From assembly GCF_003590095.1 (NCBI RefSeq), contig NC_039500.1:4030001-4094000 (forward strand): DNA of 64,000 nucleotides, written 5' to 3'. Positions 45,761-61,100 of the stretch are shown here, piece by piece. The notes beneath the pieces are model-generated. The model searched no databases and was not told where the DNA came from. It was given only the letters and a program-made list of their open reading frames with translations. This DNA comes from Trichoplusia ni (lineage: Eukaryota > Arthropoda > Insecta > Lepidoptera > Noctuidae). The translations under genes and the position numbers were made by a program. Position 1 is the stretch's first letter, and each line of letters starts with the position of its first letter.

Positions 45761-48700
45761 ATCGAATTTATTTTACAAGTCATTGCTGCTTACCAGTAAC
45801 TTAACCAACGCAGGTAGCTTTCGTATGTCTATCACAGTTACCTAGTTAACTATAGAGTTCACACGCTCTCGGTAAGCCACAGTATACGTGTGTCCGTGTG
45901 TAGCACAAGTCAAAATAATTAAAAATAAATTACACAGTTGTAGTTCAACGCCCTTTTAATAGGCTAAGTCTGTTCAAAATAACGCTAGATTTATGACTAG
46001 ATTGCAGTCTAGATACCTTGTTCCGCCTATTACATTAGTTTTAAATCATGTTGAGGCGTGGATATTTAAATTAATTATCGGAATTTAAAACACTAAAGGC
46101 AGTTTCCTCAAACATATATTATTTAAAATCTAAATGAACTTTACCAATAATGCAAACTAGCAACCGGCCACTCAGCCATTAAAGTTTCCGCAGGAATGTG
46201 GGTTTCCATTAATCCACCTATTAATTTGTTATGCAAATTAATAACAGACCATTGCAATGTAGAGGATACTCGCCCTTCCACTTTCTGTGCTGTACGATGC
46301 GCTTCAAACCGATTCAACCGTAATTGTTTTAAATTTGAATTCGCTATCACGCCTATCCGGCGTAATTTTACACCATATAGGACTCGACATTTTGCAAATG
46401 ACAGTCCCTGACCGGCATTTCGTTTGCCCTGTTACCCACTTATAAAATGCTTACGATAGTGAAGTATGTATGTGTGGGTAACCTGTCCACGTATGCGGCA
46501 GAGATCTCCAAACCTACTTTCGTCTTCAGCCCAGCGTTGTCGGCCGGCTGCCAATGTCCGTTTGTGTAAAGTTCGGGTCACGCTCCCATTACAAAGCCTA
46601 CGAGCATTTCCTATTAATGATTAATGTTAGAGAACATTTACGATGCGGATGACCGCTGAGAATTTACGGGAACTCTCCATGAAGCCATCGGATTTGGCTC
46701 AAATTGCCAAAACTATCCTACGAAAAAATATTTCAAAAAGGATGGATATGTTTATGGACAAACAAAGATAAGTCTACCTAAACAATATGTATACAAGGTC
46801 TGAATATTAATCCAGTTGTATGCATGTGTCAAGTAATGGCAATTGGTAATTTATTGTTTTGTATTCCCCTTAAACACCATGCATACATGAATGGATGTAT
46901 ATGGATGTACCAAGGACGATGACACGCGAATAAAACCTTAGAAATCGGAATTCCTTTCGAATTCATCAAGCGTTTACATCGAGAATAGCCAAGGTATCCA
47001 TCATTCAAAAATCCGCGATTAAAACATCAACTGACAAATAATAAGGCTTCTATCAGTCGGTCCCTCTGTATATAGAATAGTTTTGACGCCCACCATCTCG
47101 TATTGCGTTGAAATTATTATGTAACTAAATGCCTATGTAAAATGCCTTTCGATCCCCTTCGAGACAAAGCCATAATCTCCTTTTGAACAACATATGATCA
47201 GGGCCTCTTTTGGAAGAGAATATCATACGCAAAAAGGTTTTATTTTCAAGTAGGCCCTTTTTCAGGCCCTTCCGAAAGGTTAATATTAATGACAGCTGCG
47301 CGAGTCTTCGAGAACTGGCAAGGAACTCCACTAGTTACTCTTTAAAAAAAGCCAACATATGTATAAAAACCTATGAGCTTTTAAAGTAAACTTGTTACTC
47401 CGAAAACGAGGTGTTTGGAGAATAATTCGTTGATCAACATCTGTAAACACCAGAATAAATCTGGTGTTTTTACTTTAAAGTGGTCGTTATAAAACGCAAT
47501 TTATGTTTTCATTCTTGATTGTATAATAACAAGACTATCATCCACCACCGCCCACGGAAACTGATCTGTTTACTATTCTTAAACCGAGACTACACATTCA
47601 GTAGCCAATAACTACTAATTATATCTGCATCTGGGTCGAGTTATTGCTGGTTATGCAAAGCAACAGCTGATTTAAACTAGTTGCTAGAAATAAATATTCC
47701 TAAAGTTAACCTCACCTGCCAGAAATTCATTTAATTCTAGAAAACAACACCAATTATCATCTGTAACTCGCAATAATTGTACAAAGGTTGTCCCTTCGCT
47801 ATTGCAAAAGGCCTAATATCGGTGCGCTATATTTTATTCGATGTGTCGGTCAGCCGGTTTTCGAAGATAATTTGAGATAATTTGGTTTAAATCAGACATT
47901 CGTATTTGTAACTTTAGAAAAGCTGTTTTATTGCTTGTTAATGGTGAGCTCGGCGGGTCTCATTGTTAAATCTAGATATAAATTTGAAATAGAATAATAG
48001 TGCTAGGTAAAAGACATTAATTTTGTCCTATAAAACATGTAATATTTCCTCAAAACGACTTCAAGGACTGTATTTACCTGTATCATTTGTCAGATAGTAA
48101 TTCTTGAATCGTCGAAAGCATGATTAGAGAAAACAACGCGTCAGTAGCTCTTTATTACCACCCGGTGCGAGTTAAATTATCAGACTTCTTTGTTCAATCA
48201 ATCACGCCTTAACGATGAAGTAAATATATAAGGATTGATTCCGAAGATTTTTCTACAAAGTTACAGCTTGTATTATAGAATAACATAATATACCTTAGCC
48301 TCCTAAAGTTAACGTAAAGGAATACAAAAAGCTAGTGTACTAAATATATCTCTACAAGTACAAAATCGCCTTTGGATTGAAGTACGGCTTACAATACACA
48401 AAATTAGGTACAAAGATCTCGTAAAATGTAATACAAATAATGACGTAATCCTTATTACGAAAAGTATCCAACAAAGTACTCTTGTATATAAGAATCACTT
48501 GAGATATTAATAAAACACAATTTGTATTGAGGGAGAACAATGATGGCGGATGTTAAATACTATATAATGTTGAGGTATTCAAACAAAGGGCGTAATGCTT
48601 CGTAATTAATTAAGTTTAATTGCAGTAACAGATTTTACTTGATCATAATATTGTTGGTTGATGTTTTAACTAGTCAACTGGTTGTCGGGAGGTAACCTTC

Positions 48701-51700
48701 CGTCGATATTATCACGTTTTTTTGTTGAGCCTTTAGTGTGCCACTTCTCGACAGAGGTTTTTCTTTGATTTTTCCATTCGGTCACGTGTTTGTCTTCTTC
48801 CGGCCTTTCTTTCTTCTTCTATTTTATGCATCCGTATGCATCCCCTTGGTCTCGCAATCGTCCTCGTCGCCACCCATGTTTGATGGTACCCACCCACCCA
48901 CTTAAGGTGACAAAAAGGAATGAACTTTAATTAAAAGAAAATACGTTATTAAATGTATTGAATCCCTAAGTAGCAATTACTTTTAATAATGCATTCCATA
49001 AACGTATGCATTCACAAAAATGTTGTCGAAATATGAAACCTTCTGTGTACATATATTTCACAGTTACGCTAAACAATTCAAGATCAAATAGCTATAAAAC
49101 AATTTATATCGCAAGTTTAGTGCATTTGCATTAAATTTTCAAACATAAAACTCAACCGAGTTAGACATCCATGTTGGAAACTAACATTTTAAGAGATTCT
49201 CAGTACATCTGTTTTATGCAGGTCCAAGTCTGAAATTCGATACAGCTTCGGTTATATTTGGATGGGGTGTGATCTCTTTCATATTAACATAATCCAATTA
49301 AAAACATCAGAACCCGGTCCTTATGAGCAATACTGAAGTAACAGGTTCGGCAGCCTGTAAAAACATTAAACACCTTTATTCCAAGGGATTAAGTACGAAT
49401 TTCGTTGAGTCCATTTTTGCCATTATAGCCGGGGCGTCGGACGAGGTGGGTCCATTGACGTGACCTTAGTAATCAGCCAGTTTGAGTCGTTGCGTGATGT
49501 TACATACGTGTTATGGCACGGTGGCAGTACGCAGTGAAAGTCTTGTTGTTATATCGCCTGTAGATTTAATGCGTATTTGAGCGAAAGAACCGTGTCAATG
49601 TTTGCGATACGTTCAATGATGAATTTATAAAGAAGTATAAAAGTTGGACGTTAATATGAATTGCTTATTTGAGTCGAATTCCTCCTTAGATATATTCCTT
49701 TTATCACGTTTTACCGAGGTATTAAAATACATTATACAAGATAGACGTTTTATCTTCCTAGTTTGTTCTGCCATATCCTTACAAATATGACAAGTGGTAT
49801 TTTGGGATTTTAATTCTATAGTTATTCCATAATTTTTATTATATCTAATCTCATCATTAAATGTATACGAGAGGTTTCAATTACAATGAAATCACCTCGC
49901 TTCCTGCATCAACAAAGCTTGCATACATCAGTTCCACAGTACTCAAGGCTCTATCGATTAGAATCTACTCACAATCTATTCTAACCTGTACGGCTAACGA
50001 ATCGATTGTCTTACCTCCGCATAATGGACATTATGACATTGTTCACAGCTGCAACTGTTCTTGGTTAAACAAAACTTATAAGAGAATAATCATTGTTTAT
50101 GGTTTGTGTGTCCGATGTGAGAAAGAAAGGATGGAATGATTGAGAGGCAAATGAGACAAACAAAGCGATAGAACTTTCTTTAACATTGTTGAGACATCTT
50201 AGCGCTTTGAAGTGCTTTGTTTCCAGGGATGAATTTCGTTTCGAAAAGGAAAATAGTTTTTAAATCATTTTTTCCCCATTACTGAAATTTCAAGATGTTA
50301 TTTGCCTCAAAATTAAGTTCCACGAATCTTTACCCATAAAAATCGTCAGAGCTTATCTCAAACAGATCTGGTTGTAGTACAATATCAGCCATTCCTACAG
50401 TCGAACGACAACAAAGGTAATCAATGCCTATTGTGACCGCACCACAGGAATGCCAAGACTTCCTTTTACACACGCCGGGTAATACATACTCTTTACATGT
50501 CTTTAAATCAATATCCACTTACTTGCGGTTCGGTTGAATTATTATATTTTGAAGGTGTGGATGTGGGTGGCCGAATTATTTTACATACATCTGGTCTTGT
50601 CTTTGTTGATATGATTATAATATGTTCGAACACTGACTGGGGGTTTCAGAGCGTGTCATAACAGACATTCAAAAACATAGTCCACTCTGCTAGGCAGCTT
50701 AGTCTTGCTAACTCTGCGCTGCAATTAAAGCTAAGTAAAACAGATTAAGTACTCTTAAGGAGAGCTTAATGATGATATAAAAGCCCGTCATTACCCACTC
50801 ATCTCATCCTGGACGCGAGCAGTCTCGCAACGGATGCAAAAAACACCAATACTCAGAAGTATTTATGTTTACCTAATGACAGCCGGTCAACCATCTTGCC
50901 CCGTTGATTTAGAAAGCTGTGCGGCTGGTCGCGCAACTTCTAAATTACTACACACATGTCTGTTTCCGATTGTCGCTACTCGTGTCAAAATTACGGATGT
51001 TAAATTGTAGGACGTACCCGTTTTGGTGGTTGTTTTGCCTGGCCGAGTGGTAATGTTTGTTGTATGGTAAATACTTTCATTTCTATTTGGGATTGTTGCG
51101 TAAATGCTTGACGCAGCTGGTATGTGTGTTATTGTGTTTTTCCAGGTCGTTAGACTGACTGTGGCTTACACGTTTTGTAAAATTCTCTTAATCATATAGA
51201 GTTATCACGATTAATCTGTTTAGGCCAGGACCAAGTCCGACTTCATTTTCGTGAATGGACTGCTTAATTATTTATTAGAAATCCTCCTCTTTGTGCCTTC
51301 GAAATTGTTTTATAGAATGCTTTCAATAGTTTCAATACAGGAGTGCACGCAACCCGTTAACTTTCAAGTATTACGAGTAGATATTGTGTACGAACGGTTC
51401 CACACAGTGAACCATGGACAAGCACCCATTAACATAATACGCATGCATCTAGGCGTCACTTTTTACTGTTTACGTCGCTTTGTGTCACACACAAGCCGGA
51501 TTTTATTGCCCCATTGACCGCACTTTACCTCGGAGAGATTGTGATAAGCGAAAAATCAAGATCGTTTGATTCAATTTAGCGGAAAGAAATTTACAGCGGT
51601 AAAAAGTCTTAAAAAGCCTGCTATAAATTCATCGCTCGTCCTAGGAAACTAGGACCGGAAGGCGTAATTGCACAATGCTGTTGTATTTTAATGTTATTGC

Positions 51701-52158
51701 CAAATACGAGCCTAAACCATTCGCCTTCTACGGTGATTTTTTTCCTTAAATATTTTACTGGAAATAAAATACACGAAGATGATGCTTTGATCGTTTAATG
51801 ATTAGAAAAAAAACTGCAGTTTAAGTCAAATCGTTATTTAAGATTAATTCCTTTCTTATATTAATAACCTAATGCTGTATGCCAGCTCGAAGCATACCAT
51901 TTCTAAGGATCGAACAAAAGAGACTATTCAAGTCGGGGCTCTGGCTACTCGCCTAGCTTCTTGAATAATGTTTTGTGTTTCAATAAACCAGACAGTACAC
52001 ACCCACTTGATGCCAAACTATTGTTGAGAAAGTCTACATTTCTACACAGCATTAGACAATATTCAAGTGACCGCTAATATTTTATGCCATGTTTAGAATT
52101 TTGACAGTTAGCCATTAACTGACCCTGGTTATATGATCAGAAATTCAGAATCATAAAA

Positions 52159-52305
52159 TACCCGCCTAGGAAGCGGTGGCGAGACGACCTTAACGCTTAG
52201 CACGCAGGCTGGTTCCATGCGGCCCAGAATATAGAGTCGTGGAAGGATTTGGAGAAGGCCTTTGCCCAGCAGTGGGACACCGTAGGCAAGGAAAAAAAAA
52301 TACCC
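52159..52305 (+). mobile_element. Degenerate LINE ORF2 end
   Basis: The plus-strand frame reads P-R-K-R-W-R-D-D-L-N-A, then a stop, then ESWKDLEKAFAQQWDTVGK and an A-run. This is the characteristic C-terminus of lepidopteran non-LTR retrotransposon reverse-transcriptase proteins. The in-frame stop and truncation show it is dead. Confidence 0.8.
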
Positions 52306-52961
52306 GCCAACGTTTTCGAAACTTATTAATTCATTGATTTTGTTCATAGGCGTTCAAAAAGGGGAACGTGATGCTACTGAGATTTTCACACGTTTTTATT
52401 TCTACCTCTCTCTTTATAAGATACGTGTTAAATCAAGCACTTCGTTATCTCCCATCATCTCTCTCTATTTTAATATAACTATTATGGCCTAACACGGAGA
52501 GGGTCATAAAGTGTTAAGTTCAATGGTCCGTATTTAAATACAGTTATAAAATTAAATTATAGTAATATATCGCATCGAATAGCCGATTATTTCTTCAGTT
52601 ATAAAGTGTCGTAATAAATCAGTATTAAATATGAAAAAATGTACAGAAATTTGGACAAAAAATTATAATATTTAGGTCGTCTTGCGTGCAAGGTTAACAA
52701 TAATAAAATATTTTATATCTTTTGCGTGATATTATACGTAACAATATTTATGTACCTACAGGTGCATTTAGTAATTGCTAATTAAAAACGCTGAAGTGTT
52801 GTCTACTAATTAATATCATTATCAAGGTCATTTGTTGCGGATCGAAGATTACGGCAATGCCTATATTTAACGTGTAGGAATAATTATTTATAATTGAGTC
52901 TCATTTATTTTCCTTCCTAAAGAAGGCTAAAATGCCTGACTGGTCTAACAGAATATACATA

Positions 52962-53222
52962 ACTAGCTGTTGCCCGCGACTTCGTTCCCGTGGGTAGAAG
53001 AAGATGTAAGTTATGATTTATACCCGTCCTGTTTTTTCACATTTTCCATTGTATCTTCGCTCCTATAAGTAACAGCGTGATGGTTTATAGCCTAAAGCCT
53101 TCCTCGATTAATTGTCTACTCAACACAAAAAGAATTTTTCAATGTGGACCAGTAGTTCCTGAGATTAGCGCGTTCAAACAAACAAACAAACAAACTCTTC
53201 AGGTTTATATATTAGTATAGAT
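52962..53222 (+). mobile_element. Non-autonomous interspersed repeat (SINE- or LINE-tail-like)
   Basis: It starts actagctgttgcccgcgact and ends tttatatattagtatagat, a pair of ends I recall from one of the most abundant repeats in moth and butterfly genomes. It contains a (CAAA)5-like run at 53177-53196. It has no coding capacity. The family name is uncertain. Confidence 0.75.
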
Positions 53223-56200
53223 ATACCGTATTTCATCGGAAACAGTGTATCCATTCCCTCCGTTAATTAAAAAAGGGCTATGGATCGATTATGGATACTT
53301 TCAGATCCAACTTAAAAGGAGGCCAAATAAATCAAATAAACGTCACTTCATTGTAATATGATATTACACATTTAAAATAAATTAACTTATAGATCGTGCC
53401 CGTTCAAAGCTAACTGCTATATAAATTGTCTAGTTACCGCCGTAAACAATGTACCGGTTTTATGTATCCATGCTCGTACATTGATCGATAATTATTGGTC
53501 TATAAAAACATGCGTTTTTTGTCAAATTGACGTCATACAGGTACGACACTCTAATTAATAATGTGCTGATGAACTATGTACCCATTACTGGTTTCAGATT
53601 AAAAAATGCAAGTTATTATTGGTTGACAAACTTGTTACGCTCATACCCGTTGAAGCGTTCTGGTGACTAAAACCGCCTTTTAAAGAGCGATATAGCATAG
53701 GTTTTCAAATCACCCAAAATATAACTGTACATATAAACCTTCACAACGATTACGTAATGCAGTTGAATATTGTTTGTTTATTACTTTGTCGAGATAGAAT
53801 ACCTAGTAATATTTATCACATGCATTCATTCTACGTGACCTTGTCGAGGCAGATAAATTTGAATTAATCTTTATACACTATCTAAAAATACATGCTTGTG
53901 TGAAAACAGCTTTTGATTGGCAGAATTCAATTAACGATCCCAACATGTGTTTCTCTATCTTTTGAAATAATTTATCTAAATTACTTTGTGATTGGATTCG
54001 GAAATAAACAGACCAGTAGCCTAGACTTTAATTACATATTTATGAAAAAAGTAAATCCAGTTCTTACATTTCATCCTCATTATTTGGTGTTCTACAATTC
54101 TACATCATGCCTCGTTCTTTTTATTTTTCAATTCGTTTTTGTTCATTTGTCAGTAACTTGTGTAGGTAGAACCCACCCACAGTTCGACCGAACACAGGCT
54201 GATATCTATACAAGGTCCTATCAGTCATAAAATAAACTTGTAATGCCGAAGCTTTTTAAATAATCATAACTTCGTACCGCAAATTGAACTGGTGGTAAGA
54301 TGCAAGATGTTCTCTTTCTATACGAATGTAAAAGGGAATGCTTAGTTCTTATAGATACCATATAAGGTAATATGGCGTGCGATCTTAGTTAATTTCGTTT
54401 GATAAGGCCATCGGTATTAACTGTATAAGATCGTATACACTGCAAACCTTTTATTTATTCAATTCAAAAGGACATACAAGGCTTTTGATTTAAAACCCCT
54501 TCGAGCCGACTCATTTGATCAGTGGAGTTCAATCAAATCACTCAGCGTAATCAAATTTGTTACATTTGACGGTACTTACGTATCAAATGCAAAGTGAAAT
54601 TGATTTCTCCGTTAAAGTTTAATTTCTTTATCTATAATAACAGAAGTGTGCTATGGTTCGATAAAACTTGGTCCTTCGATACATAGTGGGATTGGTCCTT
54701 TGTGTCACTAGAGTTAATGTAGAGGTATTATAAGTGGTAATGAGACCCTGGCGGTCGTGTTTCACGTTTAGCGAGAACCACACTTGTGGTATTGTGTCTT
54801 GTCTTGTACATTAAGTACCCTTTCATCTCATTCGTGTGTGTTAATTGTAACCACAGGTTAGGTTAGTCTTTCTTCCTTCTTATTTATCTACCTATCTATA
54901 ATTACAAAAAAAAGTCCTTTCCAGCCGCGTATTTTCCGTCGTTGGTTAAGTAGGTGGAAATTTATGTATGTAAACATGTTTACACAGTTCTCAAATGTAA
55001 TGATTTAATATAAAAGTAATATATCAGTGTTAATATTCGTTTGTATTTAGTTCTGCGACACAGTTCTCCGATTACTTGCACGATAGCTTATCAAATGTGT
55101 TGTCGTTAATCGTATATTTATGAACGCTGTTGCATTTATTGGATTCGATGTACTGGTCAATTGTCTTATCAGATATTTCAGAACTTTATCGCTTTGGTCA
55201 TATTGTATGATGCCATTAGGAACAATACCGGATGGTCTTTTGTGGTAAGCTTTGTTTAAAAATCGGTTCTTCCGTTTTCTTTAAAATTCACCCTCTTTTA
55301 ATGTCTCCTTGCTGAACTTTCGTTAGATATTAAAAACATTGTTAATGAACAGTCCTACTAGTTGCATGGGAAAAAATACGAACTAATTATTGTCCTAAAT
55401 AGATTTAACATAATTTTATGGAATAGCTAGAGTCATAAATAATAATTTTACAAAATGCTAATTTTTTTTAGGTACATTCTCACCCTAGTATTTTATTTCT
55501 AAATACATCAAGTTATTCATAATTACTTTTCGCGGAGATAATGTCGTGGAACTGTACCTGGGCGGCGAAGCACAAAGCCTCCATCTGTATCTCGGCACAA
55601 TCAGCAGTGTCTCAGACGAGCCTGCAATTAACACGCATCAAGTTGACATTACATAAATACGTCGGAATGTGGGGCATCGCTTGACATCGCTCTGTAATCG
55701 GTTCACTGAACTCATTTAAATAATCTTCGCGTCCTCGTCTGTTGGTAATATATGTGCTAGTATCGCCACATCGCTGTAGTGTACATTTTCGGTTGTCTAT
55801 TTCTCTGTACTTTCTTTTCGTCTATTTGATGCACGTGACTTAAATCATCCATCCATAAATTTCCCCCTGCCTTGTTCATACGATCATGATAGTATGCCAA
55901 ATGTCTACGTTTTTATCAATTTGTAGGCAATGTCTTGCTCTATATAGTCTGTATTATATTATTACCACCATGCATCACAAGCCGGATGCTTGGGATCCGA
56001 TTACTTGAGGAATATCAATGTCAAACGACCGATCTTAGCAATGTAATAGTAATTACAGATACTTTATTCATTGTTTATTTTAATTAGTTCAAGTTACTGT
56101 CATGGTTATGGATAAGTACATGATTTGCTGATGCTATTAAATTTTAATACTGCCTCTAAACGCAACTGATATTGTCCACAAAATACGTTTAGCCAGTAAA

Positions 56201-58090
56201 TACTGTACCGGTCCTTGTTGAACACACTTTGGAACTAAATGCGTTAACTGAATTTCTTGAACGCATATTTGGAAAGAAATCCGGCTGTTATTAATATGTG
56301 TTCTTTCCTCTAATGGCTTAATTACATTAGATGATACCTCGCTGTATTAATACGGTATGCTATGCTCATTCACTTTCGAACTGGCACTGTTTTGGAATTC
56401 GAAGCGATTCGCTGTGTAGTAAGTTCATTCTATTAATATTATACAATTATTATACTGGGACACCTTTTCCCTTGGATTTTGCCATTTTTTTATTAATTTA
56501 CCTTTGTCTGTGGCACTCATGTACTCGTGGAATTTCTTCAACGATTCCGATATGGTAGAAGCCGCCCACCATGTACCACATCACCTCGTCTAGTTCTCTT
56601 GCCAACTCTAGAAAAACAAGCTGCTTACCGAGCGAAAGAAATGTGACGTCATAGAAATATATTAGAATCGCATTAACGGATCATTTGCGGTATATTTGGC
56701 ATGCCTACCATTCACACTTGAAAAAACCACAGGACAAGCATTGATTTGCCCCATGCGGTATCAATTTCGTTTTTTTTTCTGCTCATGGAAGCACTTAAGT
56801 CGTATATTGCGATGTATTGGCCTGTTTTAACCTGGACCATAAAATATTTATCAAAAAGTATACGCCTCTACCTATACCGGCGATCTACCTATACCGATAC
56901 ATATAACAGAATTATTTTCAATCAGCACACAGTTCCCGGTTATTGGGAACATGCCAGCCATAACATTGTCCGGTGTAGTGCTGTGTTACATGAAACACGT
57001 AATGAATTGGAACTTATTTCTGGAGGAATAATTAGAGTTCAAGGTAAACCTATAACATCAACTGCAGAAATTGTTCAAATAAACTTTGGTCGTAATTATA
57101 ACTCCCAATTATAAGCACTTGAGATTCTGTCCCACCTTATTCTCAACGCTTGCCTCATAGTGATTAAGAACCTAGCTGATTCATTTACGAAGCTTCGGAC
57201 AGCTCTGACGGCATACCTGTCAAATAGCATAAATAGAAATTGGACAAACATGAAACATCGTATGTCACTGCTACGTAGACGAGCATACTTGTAATTGATC
57301 GACAAAACCGGGCAAATCTTAAATTGTATTTGACCAACGTAAAATCCCGGATCATTCAAGGCCAGGATGACGTATCATAACGTTTTGCCGCATTAGGAAG
57401 AAAATCTAAATAGTGTGCGGTCTATTTGAGAAAGATATAATTTTGATGATCAATTCATCAGTTTGATGAAAAGAGTTGGAATATTTCCGTTATCATTGGA
57501 TCCGGTCCAAGCAGGTTATTGACATAATTTAACTCAGGTTTGGGAGCTCGCCAGACCTGTGTTTCGAATGCATCGCTAATTTCTCATTGCCTACTAAATG
57601 GCTTCGTCCAGTGAAAGTGTCATCAGTCAGGTGTACATCCTTCATAACATCATTAATAATTACAATATAGTACCTTTTGAGTCTACTACAATTTTTATTA
57701 TTTGCTTATATAATCTAAATTCAAATTACGTCTTGTGTTTTGCGATGCCTAAAATTTATAAAAATTGTTCCGTTCCTTTAAAGAAGTTTTCACAATGGCT
57801 TAAGGTGATTAACATAAAGGTGCTTTACTTTTAAAGGGCCAACTGGCCACCGATCCAATACAATGTCATGTTGACCTAAAACCTGCTGACTGGTCTTTTG
57901 GTACACAAACCGCTGGCCCTGGCTTTTTGTAACCCCTTTTTTACTTCGTCAGTCTTCGTCGTATTTTTTATCACGTGTGATTTATGATCAGACCCATCAG
58001 AAATAGGTCATATTAATAACATCAGGAGGTTTCGGCATTTGTTTTAAACTTTTTGAGCAAACAATATTTGAACTGTGAATTATGTTCCAG

Positions 58091-58144
58091 GCTATGAGGT
58101 GGTAGGCAAGCTGAGTTTGCGTGTCAATTATAAAGACATACAAA
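58091..58144 (+). CDS. Possible 54-nt in-phase internal exon
   Basis: It is bounded by tgttccag and gtaagt. Read in phase 1, as both first exons at 43 kb require, it encodes YEVVGKLSLRVNYKDIQ without a stop and leaves phase 1 again. This fits a cassette exon. It is not recognised by family, so splice signals and phase are the only evidence. Confidence 0.4.
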
Positions 58145-61100
58145 GTAAGTGTGTGAGTCTGTCTGTGTGTTAACTTTCCGATGTGGAGTACTTAACATTG
58201 TTGTATCGAATGCTGTTTATCGATGTTTCGGCTTGTATATATCTTGCGGTTCTTATTATTCTCTATACCTATAGACTTAATTAATTCATTAATTAGAGGT
58301 TTGGAGCTAATTATTATGAGGTAAATATGATTTATCTTGGTTTTACACATAGTGATGTAATGAATAAATCAAAATTAATTATATTTTGCAAATTGAATTA
58401 AAGGCAAAAACACTTTATTATTTAGGTACCATAATGCGATAGCTTTTTATGTATAATATAATTAATAATTTGTCACTGTCATCGGTTTTTAGACATGAAT
58501 ATAAAAATAATATCTTTCAATTTTAACTACTGTGTAAATTTTTCCGTATCTATTTTTATTTAAAACGGAGGTACCAATGACCTTTAACCTTGATGCAAAT
58601 TAGTTTTCGTCATTGAATACTGTTTCGGGACTTTGGTCGGGCTTAGTCTCGTTACGAGCGAAATCCTGTCGAAAAAGGACAAGTATTAATGATAGCTGTA
58701 TAATATGTTTGGCATGAATATTACTCTTGGATGAAAGGTTTGGTCCTCGGTGTATTTGTATTTGTTGTTCTGTTATCTTCCTTGTAAATTTCTAGATTTT
58801 AACATGCTTCATTATCATTATTCTGTTTATTTCACGATATTTACCCCCTCTACTTCATCCAATATTTTATTGATACATTGTTATTTTAAAAATGTAAACA
58901 TTTTCAAAACGTTAAAGTTAAGGTATATACGAATGACTACGGTGAATGCTTGGCACGGTGCATAGTCTGCCAGCACAGCGCACTGACAGATGTTAGTAAT
59001 GATTTTATATGTTAAATGACAGTATTAAACTATCCATCTTGCTTTTATTTTTATAATTTGGCTAGCCTTGTGTTGTACCTACAGTTTCAAGTTTGCGGTC
59101 CATTTCTGGTCCTTTCAATCGCGTGGTCCTTTTCCCCAAATTTAATGTTATTGATTGATTCGTTAGTTTATTATATTCACATGATTATCATCATAATATA
59201 ATCGTCATTAACTCCCGCATCTTTGACAGATGATTTACGCGGTGTCATGAGGGTACACAATTTTATGATTAGTCATAAATGTAGTTAGTCAATAAATATT
59301 TATTTGTGGCCCATTTGTTATTGAACATTACGAGTAATTGCGTCATTATCGTCATGTTTAATTATTTTTGTAACTTGGTCACGTTTTTACTAATGTTTAA
59401 TACTAATCTCCGATTGTGCAGTGTTACCAAAAAGTAATGGAAAAATCTACAATACAAAATGCCTTAGTAAAATTTATCTAAAACGAAATATTTTTCAGTT
59501 ACATTTTATTTTCCACATTTTTGAAGAGAAAAACGTATTGATACATTTCACAAAATAATCTAAATACATAAGTTCAAAGTTGTTTTTTTTTTTTGTGAAA
59601 TCGATCCACTAAAATAATGAAGAAAGGTTCGGTATCAAATATCACCGTGAATCAGTGATTCGAGTGAATTACAATTAGCGCACTATGCATTGTTTGTTCA
59701 AATCATTAGCATTCAGTACTTATGTAGCGCCATTGTTTTCTATTCCGATTTCTGACTGTTTCCACAATTGGACCGACATTTTAACACGTGTTTTTTTACG
59801 TAGACCAGTGTTAAATTACAGTTTCTCTGTTAGCATATACGTACCTATCGTCCATCGCCAGTATATTACATGCTCAATTATAGTTAACTGCTAGAACAAC
59901 TGCTGCTTGTTATTGACTAGGTTTAACTGTGCTGTAGGCGTGGGCAGGGCTTTTTATGGACGCAGTCACGACAATGACACACGAATTACTATAAAACGTT
60001 TTCGTGTTATGTTTTCTTAATAAACTTAATTTAGAATACGCCTTAAGTGTGTTCAAATTGTTACTCGAATCGTTTAAGTTCGTATGTTCGTATATTTCCA
60101 CGCAAAACGTTTGCTTAAGTAAATGGCGTCATTACTGCAACTCAAATATCAAGTGTTTGCATACTTTGTACATATAAACACGGGAACAAGGTAAAGTGTC
60201 CTGGAGTTGTCAAAAAACTTTTGGGCCACGTATACCCCTTAACTGGAACTTACCTGAGTAGGCGTCCGACTTTTCTCAGGTCCTCTACCTGAGAAAAAGT
60301 CGGAGTCCAAGAAAAATCCAAGTGTGAGGTCGAGATTTTCTTTAAAAGTTTGTAATGTAACTCCTTGTTCATAATAATATCTTAGTATGGTAACTTATAT
60401 TCAGTCTAACTAGAATCCGAACCTAACATAATATAAGGAAAAAGACAAAAAGAATTCCTAGTTTACTAGATATCCAACATAAAGGCGTAACACACCCGTC
60501 CGCAACGATCCGGACGCAGACGTCTTGACCTTCGCTACGACACGCGAGGAATTATCCTTAATTAGCGGAGGCTAGGATATCTATTGTTACAAGTTTCCGT
60601 GTTGCGTATGCCAGCATATAATGCAGGAACTTAACACTACTCCAGTGACCTACTTAACATGTATTATATGTTATTTGTTGTCATGCGAAAATCACCTTTA
60701 TTTCTAAAGCTAATGCCAATGTCAATGTTATTGTTGTTTTAGCTGTCAGTTAATCTCCTCTTAAAGCACTGTCAACTGCTGTAATTCGCTGTTAGTCTTA
60801 GCATGGTGGTTTGTACCGTCAAGATCCGACCCGTCACTTTATTTCGAGCACATAACGCCAGATGTTAGGTTTATTTGGTTAATGCCCAGCGATCGGTACG
60901 TGTGGCACGTGCCTTCAGATTAGACCGACTTCCGACACTTGTAAGTTGTCACACTTGTGATGATCAGCCGTGACGCACAAGTGACGTCACATCAGCGTAT
61001 GGATTACCAACAATTCTTAAACTGAGACTGTTACAAGTGTGGCTCTCTTCTTCGTATAGATCTTCTGAGCTATACTTTCCCCACACATGTGACATTCGAT

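Larger units (their letters stand above)
43501..58090. other. Long AT-rich stretch, probably a giant first intron
   Basis: About 14.6 kb with no recognisable exon. It holds a 30-bp inverted repeat (45700-45760), a degenerate LINE end (52159-52305) and an interspersed repeat (52962-53222). Open frames such as 56746-57114 (122 codons) show no family motif. Confidence 0.55.

Noticed and set aside
53172..53201. (CAAA)n run as a stand-alone microsatellite
   Set aside because: It is an internal part of the interspersed repeat at 52962-53222.
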